Positions 16,370 to 24,786 of a DNA stretch of 38,112 bases are shown here, one piece after another. The stretch comes from a virus. The stretch lies in IMG/VR virus record IMGVR_UViG_3300048839_001335, positions 1 through 38,112 of that record. One strand, written 5' to 3'. The position numbers and the translations under genes were made by a program. A model generated the notes under the pieces. The model did no database searches, was not told the origin of the DNA, and saw only the letters and a list, made by a program, of their open reading frames with translations. Numbering within the stretch: position 1 is the first letter of the stretch; every line of letters starts with the position of its first letter.

Positions 16370-16395
16370 GGGAGGCCTCATCCCTGAGGCCTCCC
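16370..16395. terminator. Strong 11-bp perfect hairpin after the major capsid gene
   Basis: GGGAGGCCTCA (16370-16380) and TGAGGCCTCCC (16385-16395) pair perfectly around a TCCC loop. It lies between the capsid and lysis genes. Neither strand has a clear T-tract behind it, so it may act as an RNA processing or 3'-stabilising element for capsid mRNA rather than a simple terminator. Confidence 0.5.
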
Positions 16396-16425
16396 GATTC
16401 AGCTATTCGTAAAAATGGAGGTGTA

Positions 16426-17337
16426 TTATGCTGCCTCTGCCTGGATGATCGCGATCACGCCAAGATCATCTTCGCGTCTACGCCTTCCACCTGCCCGTAG
16501 CAATGCCGAGTAGATGTCGCCATAGTATTGCGGGTTTCCTTTGTCTTCAAAGAAATCCTTCTCACCAATGGCGCGGGTTACCGCATCTTTCTGCCATGCC
16601 AGTGACGCTACGTGGTCAGTTGAATCAACTGCCGCATCCAAAGCTTCAATGGCCAGGGCACTGGTGGCGATGGCCACTGAGCTGCGATCCAGGATGTTGA
16701 ATCCGTACAGGCGACCGATCACACCGTTCTTCGCATCATAGTACTGCGAAAAGTCGCGGTACTGCGAATCGCTCAACGAGTTGGTTAACTCGTCCAGCAT
16801 GTTGCTTTCCAGCAACACGTAACGGTCGCTCTTTGGCACATTCTGAAGGTTCATTTTGGTTTGAACCTTCTTCAAATCCTGGTGAACCATAACCTTGCGC
16901 TGGCCTGATTGGCCGGTCACCTTCACATCGGCATTTGCGCCAGATGTGCGCACCACATGTGTGCTTGGTATGCCTGTAAGCCACTTGATGATCATGTCAT
17001 CGGCTACAGTTTGCACCAACTCACCTGCATGATCACCAAACACAGAGCTGATCTTGTCGTAGGTGATTTCCTGCATATCTGCTTTTTCGATATGCGTAGG
17101 GTCGCTGGTGTAGCGATCAAGCACGTAGGTAATATCCCCATCGTTACGCAAAACGGTAACTGCCGGGTAGGTGCCACGGTTCTTCACAATTGTTGGCTTG
17201 GAACCAGGCTGCGGAATGTGCACAATCTTTCCACCAACCACATACTGGTCATCGTTGAAAGCGTGCTGCAAGAACTGGTTGTCCTTCCAAAGGCGGTTCA
17301 TGATGTAACGAACCCAAATTTCCTTTTGTACTGCCAT
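16426..17337 (-). CDS. Major capsid protein, 303 aa
   Basis: It directly follows the protease/scaffold gene, the Mu order (I then T). The sequence has the look of an HK97-fold Mu-type capsid: 'EIWVRYIMNRLWKDNQFLQH' at the N terminus, 'YTSDPTHIEKADMQEITYDK' and 'DHAGELVQTVADDMIIKWLT' corresponding to the E-loop/spine helix region, and 'VPKSDRYVLLESNMLDELTN' plus 'NGVIGRLYGFNILDRSSVAI' in the P/A-domain region. The last of these, 'G-R-x-x-G-F-x-I-x-x-x', is characteristic of major capsid proteins. A strong hairpin follows the gene. Confidence 0.82.
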   Translation of the reverse strand: MAVQKEIWVRYIMNRLWKDNQFLQHAFNDDQYVVGGKIVHIPQPGSKPTIVKNRGTYPAVTVLRNDGDITYVLDRYTSDPTHIEKADMQEITYDKISSVFGDHAGELVQTVADDMIIKWLTGIPSTHVVRTSGANADVKVTGQSGQRKVMVHQDLKKVQTKMNLQNVPKSDRYVLLESNMLDELTNSLSDSQYRDFSQYYDAKNGVIGRLYGFNILDRSSVAIATSALAIEALDAAVDSTDHVASLAWQKDAVTRAIGEKDFFEDKGNPQYYGDIYSALLRAGGRRRREDDLGVIAIIQAEAA

Positions 17338-17372
17338 CGTTATTTTCGTTTAAAAAGTTTTTCGTTTAGTTG

Positions 17373-18347
17373 TTAGGCCGTAGGCTCAGTGCCAAAAGTT
17401 TCCTTGAACTTTTCCTTGTACTGTTCAGGCCACTTAGCCTTCAGCTCGGCAGTTTCACCGCTGGCAAACAGGTCGTCCCATGATTTAGCCATCAGGTCTT
17501 GAAGGCGCTTGGTGTTGGTATCACCACCGTTGTTACCTTCAATTTTATTCACCACGCTTTCATAAGCGGGCATCGCATCCAACAAGTCTTTCAATTCAGC
17601 AGGCTTGTTTTCAAACTGCTTCTTCAACTTGTCGCTCACCTCCTGGGTGATTTTTTTGGCAGCCAAAGCAGCGCTTAAAAGGCCCTCAACTTTGTCTTTG
17701 CTTACCTGAGCGTGCAGGTCATTGAGTTGGGTTTGCAGCCCTTCGGCTTTCGCTGCCTTAGCTACCAGGTCGTTGAAAGCTGTTGCCACGGTAGCATCGT
17801 CAGCATCAGCTTTTAGGTTCATAGCCTGCAATTGTGCAGGGGTAAAAAAGATTTGCTTCATGTCTTTGGTAAGTTTTGGTTTCGAGAAATCAGCCAGATT
17901 GATTTCGTTCTCGTCTTTGTCGAATAGCTTCAAGGCATTGAAGTTTCCGGGTATGTCAACCAGCGAGCATTCGCGGTTAAACCATTTGGTAATTGTGGGG
18001 CCAACCTGGTTGGGCAGCTTTAAAGCCGGATCGTCACTCAGTTCGAGCGCAACAATGTGTCCTACACTTGCTGCATTCAGAAAACCGTTTTCTATATCAT
18101 CAACTGTTTTCTGGCCCTGCGGATGATTGAGGTTAATCACGGGCTTGCCGTAAACCTTATCTCCATCTGTGCGCAAATCCTCCCAGCGAACCAAAACACC
18201 CATGTCGCGCTTGTGCATGTCAAAGCCAATCGGGTTGCGTTTATACTCATCAATCAGATAGCCATTTGTGAGCAGACGAAATCCGTAACTGTTCACACTG
18301 CTGTCTGTGAGTAAAAATTCTTTGTCGATTTTCTTTAGCTTGCTCAA
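17373..18347 (-). CDS. Prohead protease fused to scaffold (Mu gpI/Z-like), 324 aa
   Basis: Residues 1-155 look like the phage maturation protease: 'LLTNGYLIDEYKRNPIGFDM', 'GKPVINLNHPQGQKTVDDIE', 'GFLNAASVGHIV' and 'WFNRECSLVDIPGN'. These include a histidine near residue 45 and the E-x-S-x-V-D-x-P strand seen in HK97/Mu proteases. Residues about 165-290 are alanine/lysine-rich helical scaffold ('LVAKAAKAEGLQTQLNDLHA'). In Mu the same gene makes protease and, by internal start, scaffold Z; an internal ATG at 'MKQIFFTPAQLQAMNL' could serve here (inference). First gene of the leftward operon. Confidence 0.75.
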   Translation of the reverse strand: MSKLKKIDKEFLLTDSSVNSYGFRLLTNGYLIDEYKRNPIGFDMHKRDMGVLVRWEDLRTDGDKVYGKPVINLNHPQGQKTVDDIENGFLNAASVGHIVALELSDDPALKLPNQVGPTITKWFNRECSLVDIPGNFNALKLFDKDENEINLADFSKPKLTKDMKQIFFTPAQLQAMNLKADADDATVATAFNDLVAKAAKAEGLQTQLNDLHAQVSKDKVEGLLSAALAAKKITQEVSDKLKKQFENKPAELKDLLDAMPAYESVVNKIEGNNGGDTNTKRLQDLMAKSWDDLFASGETAELKAKWPEQYKEKFKETFGTEPTA

Positions 18348-18547
18348 GTTTGCGTGGATTAATTTTTTTTCATTTGCTTTGTGCCTTCGTTTTCTTAATC
18401 GTCAGGCACAAAACAATCCGTATTGTGCAAGCCTTACAAATCGCAAATTCATCACAGTCGCTTATCTAAACCTTTATGGTTCAGCATCATCACCACGTTG
18501 CATTGAATAATTAAATCGTACGCCTATGCCTGTGCATTTTTGTGCTG
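18348..18547. promoter_or_regulatory. Divergent promoter/operator region between the two morphogenesis operons
   Basis: About 200 AT-rich bases separate the leftward protease/capsid/tail operon from the rightward terminase/portal operon. It contains a 9-bp perfect inverted repeat, TTTGTGCCT at 18378-18386 and AGGCACAAA at 18404-18412, centred near 18395 about 48 bases upstream of the leftward start. This is a good candidate operator for a late activator. Promoter boxes of the Bacteroidetes type could not be placed with confidence. Confidence 0.5.
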
Positions 18548-19000
18548 ATGGCAAACAAAAAAGAAGAGCTAAGCCGTAAGAAGCGACTTGCGTACACGCT
18601 TTATGTCGATAATGGCTTCGAACAAAAAGTAATTGCCGAGATAACCGGCATCAGCGAGAACAGTATTTCCAAATGGAAGAAAGAACACAACTGGGATAAT
18701 GACCGTGAAGAAGCCCGCTTAGGGTTTGAACCACAACGCAAGCGCATACGCAAGCAGCTCGATACCTTACTCGATACCATCGAGAAACGAGAGACCCCAT
18801 TAAATGTGCCCAATCAAAAAGAAGGTGTGCTCATCAATTGGCTGGCCGATGCCGTGAAGAAGCTTCAAACTGAATTGTCATTTCAACACAAAGCTGAAGC
18901 CGGTAAACAGTTTGTTCGGTACGTACAAGAAACACATGGGCAAGCCAAAGCGATTGACATAGTTGAATTGTGGCATGAATACCTGATGGCTACCGTATGA
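18548..19000 (+). CDS. Terminase small subunit-like / DNA-binding HTH protein (Mu gp27-like), 150 aa
   Basis: I favour the ATG at 18548 ('MANKKEELSRKK') over the in-frame GTG at 18542. Residues about 10-45 are a helix-turn-helix of the terminase small-subunit type ('LAYTLYVDNGFEQKVIAEIT', then 'ISENSISKWKKEHNW'), as in Mu gp27/DUF1804-like proteins. A helical C terminus follows. It would select phage ends for packaging together with the large subunit, whose start overlaps it by 4 bases. First gene of the rightward head operon. Confidence 0.75.
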   Translation: MANKKEELSRKKRLAYTLYVDNGFEQKVIAEITGISENSISKWKKEHNWDNDREEARLGFEPQRKRIRKQLDTLLDTIEKRETPLNVPNQKEGVLINWLADAVKKLQTELSFQHKAEAGKQFVRYVQETHGQAKAIDIVELWHEYLMATV

Positions 19001-20544
19001 GTGTACAGACCAGGCAAATTATTGATTGGGAGAAATTCCGCGAAAGCGTACGGAAGGATACTGCTGTTAACCTTAAGGAAACTGCTGCGGAAAAGAAGAA
19101 GCGCATGGCCGAACTGGAGGCCAACCCGCAAAAATGGAAAGCATATTACTTTCCGAGGTACTTCAAATACCCATCGCCTGAGTTTCATTTAAACGCCTCT
19201 AAAAGACTACTTAAGAACTTTGAGCGCAATAAACACTGGTACGAAGTAAGACATTGGGCGCGTAACCTTAGTAAAACTACGACAACAATGTTTGATGTGC
19301 TGTACCTGGTGCTAACCGGAAGGCTCAAAAACATTGTGCTTACCAGCAGCACATACGATGCTGCCGAGGGATTTCTAACCAAGTACCAGGTACAGTTGGA
19401 TAGCAACCAGAAAATTATTGCCGATTACGGTAAGCAGGAAAAGCCAGGCAGTTGGTCGCTCGGAAACTTTACTACACGCAGCGGTGCCATGTTTACTGCG
19501 TTGGGTGCAAGACAAAGTCCTCGCGGTAAAAGCAATGAAGAAATTCGACCCGATTGCATTATTGTTGATGACTTCGACACTGATGAGGAGTGCCGAAACC
19601 CGGACATCATCAATCAAAAATGGGATTGGTTTGAAAAGGCTCTATTCTTTACTGTCGACACAGCACAACCATACCTGGTCATTTGGCTCGGTAACATAAT
19701 TGCCCCCGATTGCTGTGTAGTACGCGCAGGTCACGTTGCTGATCATTGTGAGATCATCAACATACGTGATGAGTTTGGTAAAAGTGTGTGGCCTCAAAAG
19801 AACAGCGAAGAAGACATTGATTACCAACTCAGCAAGGTAAGCTATGAAAGCGGCCAGCAGGAATTTTTCAACAACCCAATCCGCCAGGGCCAAACTTTTA
19901 AAGAAATGGTGTGGGGTAAATGCCCTCCGTTGAAAGAGCTTGACTTTTGTGTTGTCTATGCTGACCCTTCACCATCAAACCGCGATAAGCCAACGGTTAA
20001 AAGCCGGTTGCAGAACAGCGCGAAGTGCGTGGCTATAGTTGGTTTTAAAGACCTGAAGTATTACGTGTACACCGTATGGCTGGATAACACCACCAACGCA
20101 AACTTTGTGGATTGGCTATACCATTCACGTGAATACATTGGCACCAAAACAACAGCGTTCTACCTGATTGAAAACAACACACTCCAAAACCCACACTATG
20201 AACAGGTGGTGTTGCCACTGATCTTTCAGAAAGGTAAAGAAACCGGAGAGGTGCTTGGCATTACACCCGATACCCGCGATAAACCCGACAAGTGGGTGCG
20301 TATTGAAGGAACGTTGGAACCACTCAACAGGCTCGGCTTACTCATCCTCAATGAAGATGAGAAAAACAATCCGCACATGAAACGATTGGTTGCACAGTTT
20401 ACTTCAGCAGGTGCCAGCAGCAAAACACTTGATGGGCCTGATACCATTGAAGGCGCGGTGTACATCATCCGAAGCAAAATAGCCGTTCAATCCGTTGGCG
20501 ATATAACCATCATTAAACGAACCACAAACCCTAAACGATTTTAA
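18997..20544 (+). CDS. Terminase large subunit (Mu gp28-like), 515 aa
   Basis: The N-terminal ATPase domain carries a P-loop-like 'HWARNLSKTTTT' (residues about 87-97) and Walker B 'CIIVDDFD' (187-194). The nuclease domain begins with 'VVYADPSPSNRD' (319-330), providing the first metal-binding aspartate. Later acidic residues include 'LDGPDTIEGAVY' near 487-498. Length is normal for the family. It packages DNA headfully into proheads through the portal encoded two genes downstream. Confidence 0.85.
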   Translation: MSVQTRQIIDWEKFRESVRKDTAVNLKETAAEKKKRMAELEANPQKWKAYYFPRYFKYPSPEFHLNASKRLLKNFERNKHWYEVRHWARNLSKTTTTMFDVLYLVLTGRLKNIVLTSSTYDAAEGFLTKYQVQLDSNQKIIADYGKQEKPGSWSLGNFTTRSGAMFTALGARQSPRGKSNEEIRPDCIIVDDFDTDEECRNPDIINQKWDWFEKALFFTVDTAQPYLVIWLGNIIAPDCCVVRAGHVADHCEIINIRDEFGKSVWPQKNSEEDIDYQLSKVSYESGQQEFFNNPIRQGQTFKEMVWGKCPPLKELDFCVVYADPSPSNRDKPTVKSRLQNSAKCVAIVGFKDLKYYVYTVWLDNTTNANFVDWLYHSREYIGTKTTAFYLIENNTLQNPHYEQVVLPLIFQKGKETGEVLGITPDTRDKPDKWVRIEGTLEPLNRLGLLILNEDEKNNPHMKRLVAQFTSAGASSKTLDGPDTIEGAVYIIRSKIAVQSVGDITIIKRTTNPKRF

Positions 20545-20546
20545 TC

Positions 20547-21122
20547 ATGCCATTTCTAACAAAAGCCGAACTGGTAACACACCTGTATGCGGATATTATC
20601 GATAACATCATCCGCAGGTACATTCTGTCATTTGCCAATGCAGCTGCTTTTCCTGCTACTGGTGTAAAAGGCTACACCTATAAAGCAAATGATACTGAAG
20701 CATTGTACCGGTGGACGGGCACTGCCTATGAAGTTACCAGTGATCCTGATCAGATAGTTGTGATGGCCATTAACAGTGCAATAGCTGAGGCAAAGAGCTA
20801 CCTGAACCGTTATGACTTGGTAAAGCTTTTTGGCGATCCAACCACTGACCCTGTAACCGAGCCTGAAGTACTCAGTGAACACCTGAAGTCACTCGTGAAA
20901 GATATTGCCTGCTGGCACTTGATCAAGCTGGCCAACCCGAATGTAAACCTTGAACTATTCCGCACCGGGTATGAAGATGCAATCAAATTTTTGGAGAAGG
21001 TTATGAAAGGTCAGGCCGATCCGGATGGATGGCCCTACAAAGAAGATGATCCGGAAACACCTGGCAATGAAAATCAGGGCATTCAATGGAGCAGCAATAC
21101 AAAACAAACCCAACACTTTTAA
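20547..21122 (+). CDS. Head-tail connector protein (DUF1320/gp36-like), 191 aa
   Basis: The protein begins 'MPFLTKAELVTHLYADIIDN' and continues with helices 'QIVVMAINSAIAEAKSYLNR', 'HLKSLVKDIACWHLIKLANP' and 'YEDAIKFLEKVMKGQADPDG'. This all-helical pattern (AI-x-x-A-x-x-x-x-x-Y-L, then W-x-L-x-x-x-x-x-P) is that of DUF1320/Mu gp36 adaptor proteins, which bind below the portal. An insertion around residues 32-65 looks like a small beta module. It lies two bases after the terminase gene, whereas Mu has gp36 after the capsid gene. Confidence 0.72.
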   Translation: MPFLTKAELVTHLYADIIDNIIRRYILSFANAAAFPATGVKGYTYKANDTEALYRWTGTAYEVTSDPDQIVVMAINSAIAEAKSYLNRYDLVKLFGDPTTDPVTEPEVLSEHLKSLVKDIACWHLIKLANPNVNLELFRTGYEDAIKFLEKVMKGQADPDGWPYKEDDPETPGNENQGIQWSSNTKQTQHF

Positions 21123-21125
21123 CGC

Positions 21126-22466
21126 ATGAAAAAACCACGGGTTAAAAAAACTACTGAGCAGGCAAAGAGCCTTGTTATCCAGGAGATCAACATTACCAGT
21201 GTTGACCGCAGCCGGAAAGATATTGGTGAACTAAAAACCGCTTTACAGTCTGCTGAAAGTATACACTATCCAAACCGCACACGCCTGTACGATTTGTACG
21301 AAGATGTAGTACTTGACGGGCAGGTTACGGGTGTAATTGAAAAGCGTATTGAATCCGTTCTAAACAAAAAACTAACCTTTAACAAAAAGGGCGGCAAGCG
21401 GGTTGATGAAATGGATCACACCATTCGTAGCCGCGAATTTAGAAAGATCATCCGCAGCATTATGGAAACACAAGCCTGGGGAACCAGCGGCATGGAATTC
21501 ATACCCGGCCCTGAGCTTTCCTTTGTGTCCATTCCGCGCAAGCATATCAAACCGCACAAGCAGGTAATTGCACTTGAGCAAACCGGTGAGGATGGAATTT
21601 CATACGCAGGTGTAAGTAACCTGTGGGTACTCGGTGAGCCTGATGATTTAGGTTACCTGTTAAAGTGTGGACTATACGCTACATACAAACGTGGTGCGCT
21701 TGGAGATTACGCGCAGTATGTTGAAATATTCGGCCAACCGGTTCGCATTATCTATTACGATGCGTACGACACTAAAACGAAAATGGAACTTCGCCAGGTG
21801 TTGGATGAAAGCGGCTCATCCCTTGCCCTGATGATTCCAAAGCAGGCGCAGTTTGAAATAAAAGACGGCAAGCAAACCAATGCGAATGGCGATCTTCAAA
21901 AGAAGTTCTTAAGCTACTGCGATGATCAGATTTCAATCATTGTGCTGGGTAATACTGAAACAACACAGGCCAGCAGCAGCAGCGGTTACGCGCAGAGTAA
22001 AGAGCACGGCAAGCAGCAGCTTGAAAAAACAAAAAGTGACATGGAGTATGTACTCAATGCACTTAACTCCGATCACTTCTTAAACATACTCAAAAGCTAC
22101 GGCCTTCCTGTTGACGGAGGCATGTTTGAGTTCGAAAAGGAAATTGATCTGGATGAACTTAAGAAGAAGGCTGAGATTGAAGAAATTGTAATGCGAACAT
22201 TTAAGGTGCCTATTGATGATGATTATGTGTACCGCACGTATGGCATTGAGAAGCCTGACAATTACGATGAGCTGAAAGCCAAACAGGAGGAAGAAAAACT
22301 GGCTATGCAACAACAACTTGCAAAGCCGGGCAATCCATCTGAAGAAAAACCGGATGAGAAGCCAAAGCCAGCTAAGCCAAAGCCGCAAAGCAAAGATTTA
22401 GTGGCCCCTACTTTTTGGGATAAGTTCCGGTCGCAGCTCGCTGATTTTTTCGACCCGGCCCCCTAA
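21126..22466 (+). CDS. Portal protein (DUF935, Mu gp29-like), 446 aa
   Basis: It shows the DUF935 portal pattern: 'RTRLYDLYEDVVLDGQVTGV' and 'EKRIESVLNKKLTF' near the N terminus, 'MEFIPGPELSFVSIPRKHIK' (residues about 122-141) and 'QISIIVLGNTETTQASSSSG' (about 273-292). These are followed by the long helical region typical of the crown and a lysine/proline-rich tail. The C terminus ends 'FWDKFRSQLADFFDPAP'. The TAA stop falls directly after a run of five C residues, and the next gene's frame is open through this point (see findings). Confidence 0.85.
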   Translation: MKKPRVKKTTEQAKSLVIQEINITSVDRSRKDIGELKTALQSAESIHYPNRTRLYDLYEDVVLDGQVTGVIEKRIESVLNKKLTFNKKGGKRVDEMDHTIRSREFRKIIRSIMETQAWGTSGMEFIPGPELSFVSIPRKHIKPHKQVIALEQTGEDGISYAGVSNLWVLGEPDDLGYLLKCGLYATYKRGALGDYAQYVEIFGQPVRIIYYDAYDTKTKMELRQVLDESGSSLALMIPKQAQFEIKDGKQTNANGDLQKKFLSYCDDQISIIVLGNTETTQASSSSGYAQSKEHGKQQLEKTKSDMEYVLNALNSDHFLNILKSYGLPVDGGMFEFEKEIDLDELKKKAEIEEIVMRTFKVPIDDDYVYRTYGIEKPDNYDELKAKQEEEKLAMQQQLAKPGNPSEEKPDEKPKPAKPKPQSKDLVAPTFWDKFRSQLADFFDPAP

Positions 22467-22525
22467 CTGTACAAAAACGGTTAAGGGGGCTGAAGGGCCT
22501 GCCGATTGATGACATCAACAATCAG

Positions 22526-23326
22526 TTGCAGCAACTGTATACAGATTGCTGTGATCATGATGAGCAACTTCCGGATTTAAGCGAAGATGCACTGGCACAA
22601 GCCCTGCGCGAAATGATTGAGGAGCTTTACCGCTTACAGGGTTTTGATGGAAACATCAATCAAACCGTGGCTAAATTCTTTGCCGATAAACTCTGGAACG
22701 GTGTGGTGAAAGGCTACGGTTCCGACATGGACAACCTTGACTTTGAATCGCCTGATTATAAGATGCTGGCCGCGCTAAAAGAAAATGTGTGGCAATTCAG
22801 TGCTGCCGCAAACTACCAGCAACTGCGCGAGCTTACCGATGCACTGTTGGATGAAAACGGCATGCTCAAAACCTTTGCCGCATTTGAAGAAGCTGCCCGT
22901 GCCATCAATGAAAAGTACTTGAAGCATAGACTTAAAGTGGAGTATAACCTGGCTATAAATGGCGCTCAAATGGCAGGTAAGTGGGTAAGCATTACCGAGA
23001 ATGCCGGTGTGCTTCCGCTGCTTCAGTTCGATGCTGTGGTCGACAGCCAAACCACACCGATTTGCTCCGGCTTAAACGGCACTATATTACCGGTTACACA
23101 CAGCTTTTGGAACAAGTTCTATCCGCCCAATCACTTCAACTGCCGAAGCACAGTAAGGCAATTGGCCACCGGTGTTGAAACACCCGAACACAAAATACCT
23201 GGTGCCGAAATTCCGGATATGTTTCAAACCAACCTGGGCAAGCAGGGCCTCATCTTTCCGGAAGATCACCCGTATTTTATTGGCTTACCCATTGAAGTTA
23301 AAAACCAGCTGAACAGTGGAGCCTGA
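22526..23326 (+). CDS. Mu F-like minor head protein (gp30-like), 266 aa (start uncertain)
   Basis: The C-terminal domain is the classic Mu F/SPP1 gp7 head-morphogenesis domain: 'VDSQTTPICSGLNGTILPVT' and 'FWNKFYPPNHFNCRSTVRQL', with the conserved D...C...L-G and P-P-x-H-x-N-C-R-x elements (residues about 172-215). It is thought to enter the prohead near the portal. No ATG or GTG start exists upstream of the domain in this frame back to 22445; the track start is TTG at 22526. The frame extends upstream in the overlap with the portal end, so the true start or mode of expression is uncertain. Confidence 0.78.
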   Translation: MQQLYTDCCDHDEQLPDLSEDALAQALREMIEELYRLQGFDGNINQTVAKFFADKLWNGVVKGYGSDMDNLDFESPDYKMLAALKENVWQFSAAANYQQLRELTDALLDENGMLKTFAAFEEAARAINEKYLKHRLKVEYNLAINGAQMAGKWVSITENAGVLPLLQFDAVVDSQTTPICSGLNGTILPVTHSFWNKFYPPNHFNCRSTVRQLATGVETPEHKIPGAEIPDMFQTNLGKQGLIFPEDHPYFIGLPIEVKNQLNSGA

Positions 23327-23804
23327 ACAAGCCATACGATTACTTGAGCGCAGGTTTCGTAGTGCTTGGCCGCGCATACCCATCATAGTGGGTAATGAAG
23401 CTGTAAACTTTGCGCTGGATAACTTCAAGCGGCAATCGTTCCTGTCGCACATAGCCGAGCCGTGGCCTGCACGTAAGTGGGTAAAAAGGGATAATCGTAG
23501 AAACCGTGGACTACTAATTGACACCGGTAGGCTTCGAAGATCAATACGCATTGTAAGCGTTACACAAAGCAGCGTAACCATTGGCAGTGATGTGCCCTAC
23601 GCAAAAGCACACAACGAAGGCTCACGCCTGGGTCTTATTCAAAGTGTAAAGTCATTTACCCGTAAGTCGGGTGTGGAGGTGAAAGCCCACACCCGCAAGG
23701 TAAACCAAAACATACCACGCAGGCGCTTTATCGGCAACAGCCCTTACCTGCAAGCTCGCATAAAACGTGTTGTATCCGCTGAATTGATGCGGGCACTTAA
23801 ATGA
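23316..23804 (+). CDS. Virion morphogenesis protein (Mu gpG-like), 162 aa
   Basis: It starts at GTG, overlapping the end of the F-like gene by 11 bases. The sequence fits the phage virion morphogenesis family: 'PRIPIIVGNEAVNFALDNFK', 'WPARKWVKRDNRRNRGLLID', 'TGRLRRSIRIVSVTQSSVTI', 'VPYAKAHNEG' and the C-terminal 'RRRFIGNSPYLQARIKRVVS'. The G-x-L-x-x-S-I ... Y-A-x-x-H-x-x-G ... P-x-R-x-F-x-G chain is diagnostic. In Mu the G protein is needed for tail or head completion. Confidence 0.85.
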   Translation: MEPEQAIRLLERRFRSAWPRIPIIVGNEAVNFALDNFKRQSFLSHIAEPWPARKWVKRDNRRNRGLLIDTGRLRRSIRIVSVTQSSVTIGSDVPYAKAHNEGSRLGLIQSVKSFTRKSGVEVKAHTRKVNQNIPRRRFIGNSPYLQARIKRVVSAELMRALK

Positions 23805-23823
23805 TTATTAAACCACCAATACT

Positions 23824-24333
23824 ATGAATTCATTTTTCAGCAAACTCTATCTTGATCTTTCCGATCACATCCGGCAAGCCGTTCCTGAAATTATGTGGAT
23901 CGATATGGATTTCGGGCAGCTTGAGCGCTTCCGTTACCGCCCTGGAGTAAACTTTCCGTGCGTACTCATTGACTTCCCGCAGGCCAACTATTCAAACATG
24001 GCTGAGCTTTCTCAAATCGGTGATGTACTGGTAGCTGTACGCCTGGGCTTTGCTCCCTTCAGTCAAACCTACCAGGAAGCTCCACAGAACATTCGTGAAG
24101 AAGGTTTGAAATACTTTGACCTGGAGCAAAAGCTTTTTGAGGCTGTGCAAGGTTGGAATAATGAATACTGCCAACCCTTATCGCGTGTTTCAGCAGCAAC
24201 CGAGCAGCGCGATAATGATGAAGAAGGCCTGCGTGTGCGCGTGTTAACCTTCAGCACCGGCTATGAAGATGACAGCAACTACAGAACCTACCAGAAGGTA
24301 GCAGCTTCGCCTGAAATAAACCTGAACGATTAA
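23824..24333 (+). CDS. Tail completion/terminator-like protein (gp37-like), 169 aa
   Basis: A small alpha/beta protein with 'LYLDLSDHIRQAVPEIMWID', then 'VNFPCVLIDFPQANYSN' and 'GDVLVAVRLGFAPFSQTYQE'. It ends with the strand pair 'EGLRVRVLTFSTGYEDDSNY'. This arrangement (helix, F-P-x-V-x-V/I-D strand, then a V-x-V-R-L strand) resembles Mu gp37/tail terminator proteins that cap the tail tube. It is the last gene of the rightward operon; the next genes are convergent and no terminator is visible between them. Confidence 0.65.
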   Translation: MNSFFSKLYLDLSDHIRQAVPEIMWIDMDFGQLERFRYRPGVNFPCVLIDFPQANYSNMAELSQIGDVLVAVRLGFAPFSQTYQEAPQNIREEGLKYFDLEQKLFEAVQGWNNEYCQPLSRVSAATEQRDNDEEGLRVRVLTFSTGYEDDSNYRTYQKVAASPEINLND

Positions 24334-24422
24334 CAGTTGCTGAGCAGGGTAATAAGTACAGCCACAGAAAGCAGAAGTAAGCCCGCTTTAAGCTGATCGG
24401 CATAGGTGTTTGATCGCCTCAT
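24330..24422 (-). CDS. 30-aa single-TM peptide
   Basis: An open frame starts at ATG 24422, overlapping the stop of the 104-aa gene in an ATGA, and runs to a TAA at 24332-24330. The product has a short polar N terminus (MRRSNTYADQLK) and a hydrophobic helix (AGLLLLSVAVLITLLSNC). The ATGA coupling and clean membrane segment make it likely to be real. It meets the rightward operon tail to tail with a three-base overlap. Function unknown. Confidence 0.5.
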   Translation of the reverse strand: MRRSNTYADQLKAGLLLLSVAVLITLLSNC

Positions 24423-24733
24423 GCCCACACCAGGTGAGGCCACTTCTTTTTGAAATAATCGCGCTGAGGCTTTTTGGCTTTCAGTTCAGCCAACTGATCA
24501 AAGTTTTGATTGATGCGCTTTTGAATGGTGAACTCCTCAATAAAGAATTCATCCTGCAAATCTTGCAGAATGGCATCGTAACGCTTTAAAGAGAATTTGC
24601 CGTAGTAGTAGTAGCGGTCAACCAGGCATTCATCGCGCTTGTTAATCAGGTCTTCATTGCGCCCTGGCCGCGAAACAGTAAGCTCCGGAACGGAAACAAA
24701 AACATCGTTAAATAACTTAGCCTGGCCGTGCAT
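24419..24733 (-). CDS. Hypothetical phage protein, 104 aa
   Basis: The family name is not known to me, but the type, with 'GRNEDLINKRDECLVDRYYY' and a terminal 'YFKKKWPHLVW', recalls small proteins of Bacteroidetes Mu-like prophages. It is helical and strongly charged (mixed K/R and D/E), with helix-turn-helix-like spacing around residues 40-80 ('YGKFSLKRYDAILQDLQDEF'). A transcriptional or regulatory role near the early/late junction is possible, but unsupported. The TAG/TAA-free upstream 84 bases hold its probable promoter and the terminator of the upstream gene. Confidence 0.6.
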   Translation of the reverse strand: MHGQAKLFNDVFVSVPELTVSRPGRNEDLINKRDECLVDRYYYYGKFSLKRYDAILQDLQDEFFIEEFTIQKRINQNFDQLAELKAKKPQRDYFKKKWPHLVWA

Positions 24734-24786
24734 ACCACAAATAACGAAAATTTTAACGTAATAGGTTTAAAAAGATATTAACCAAC

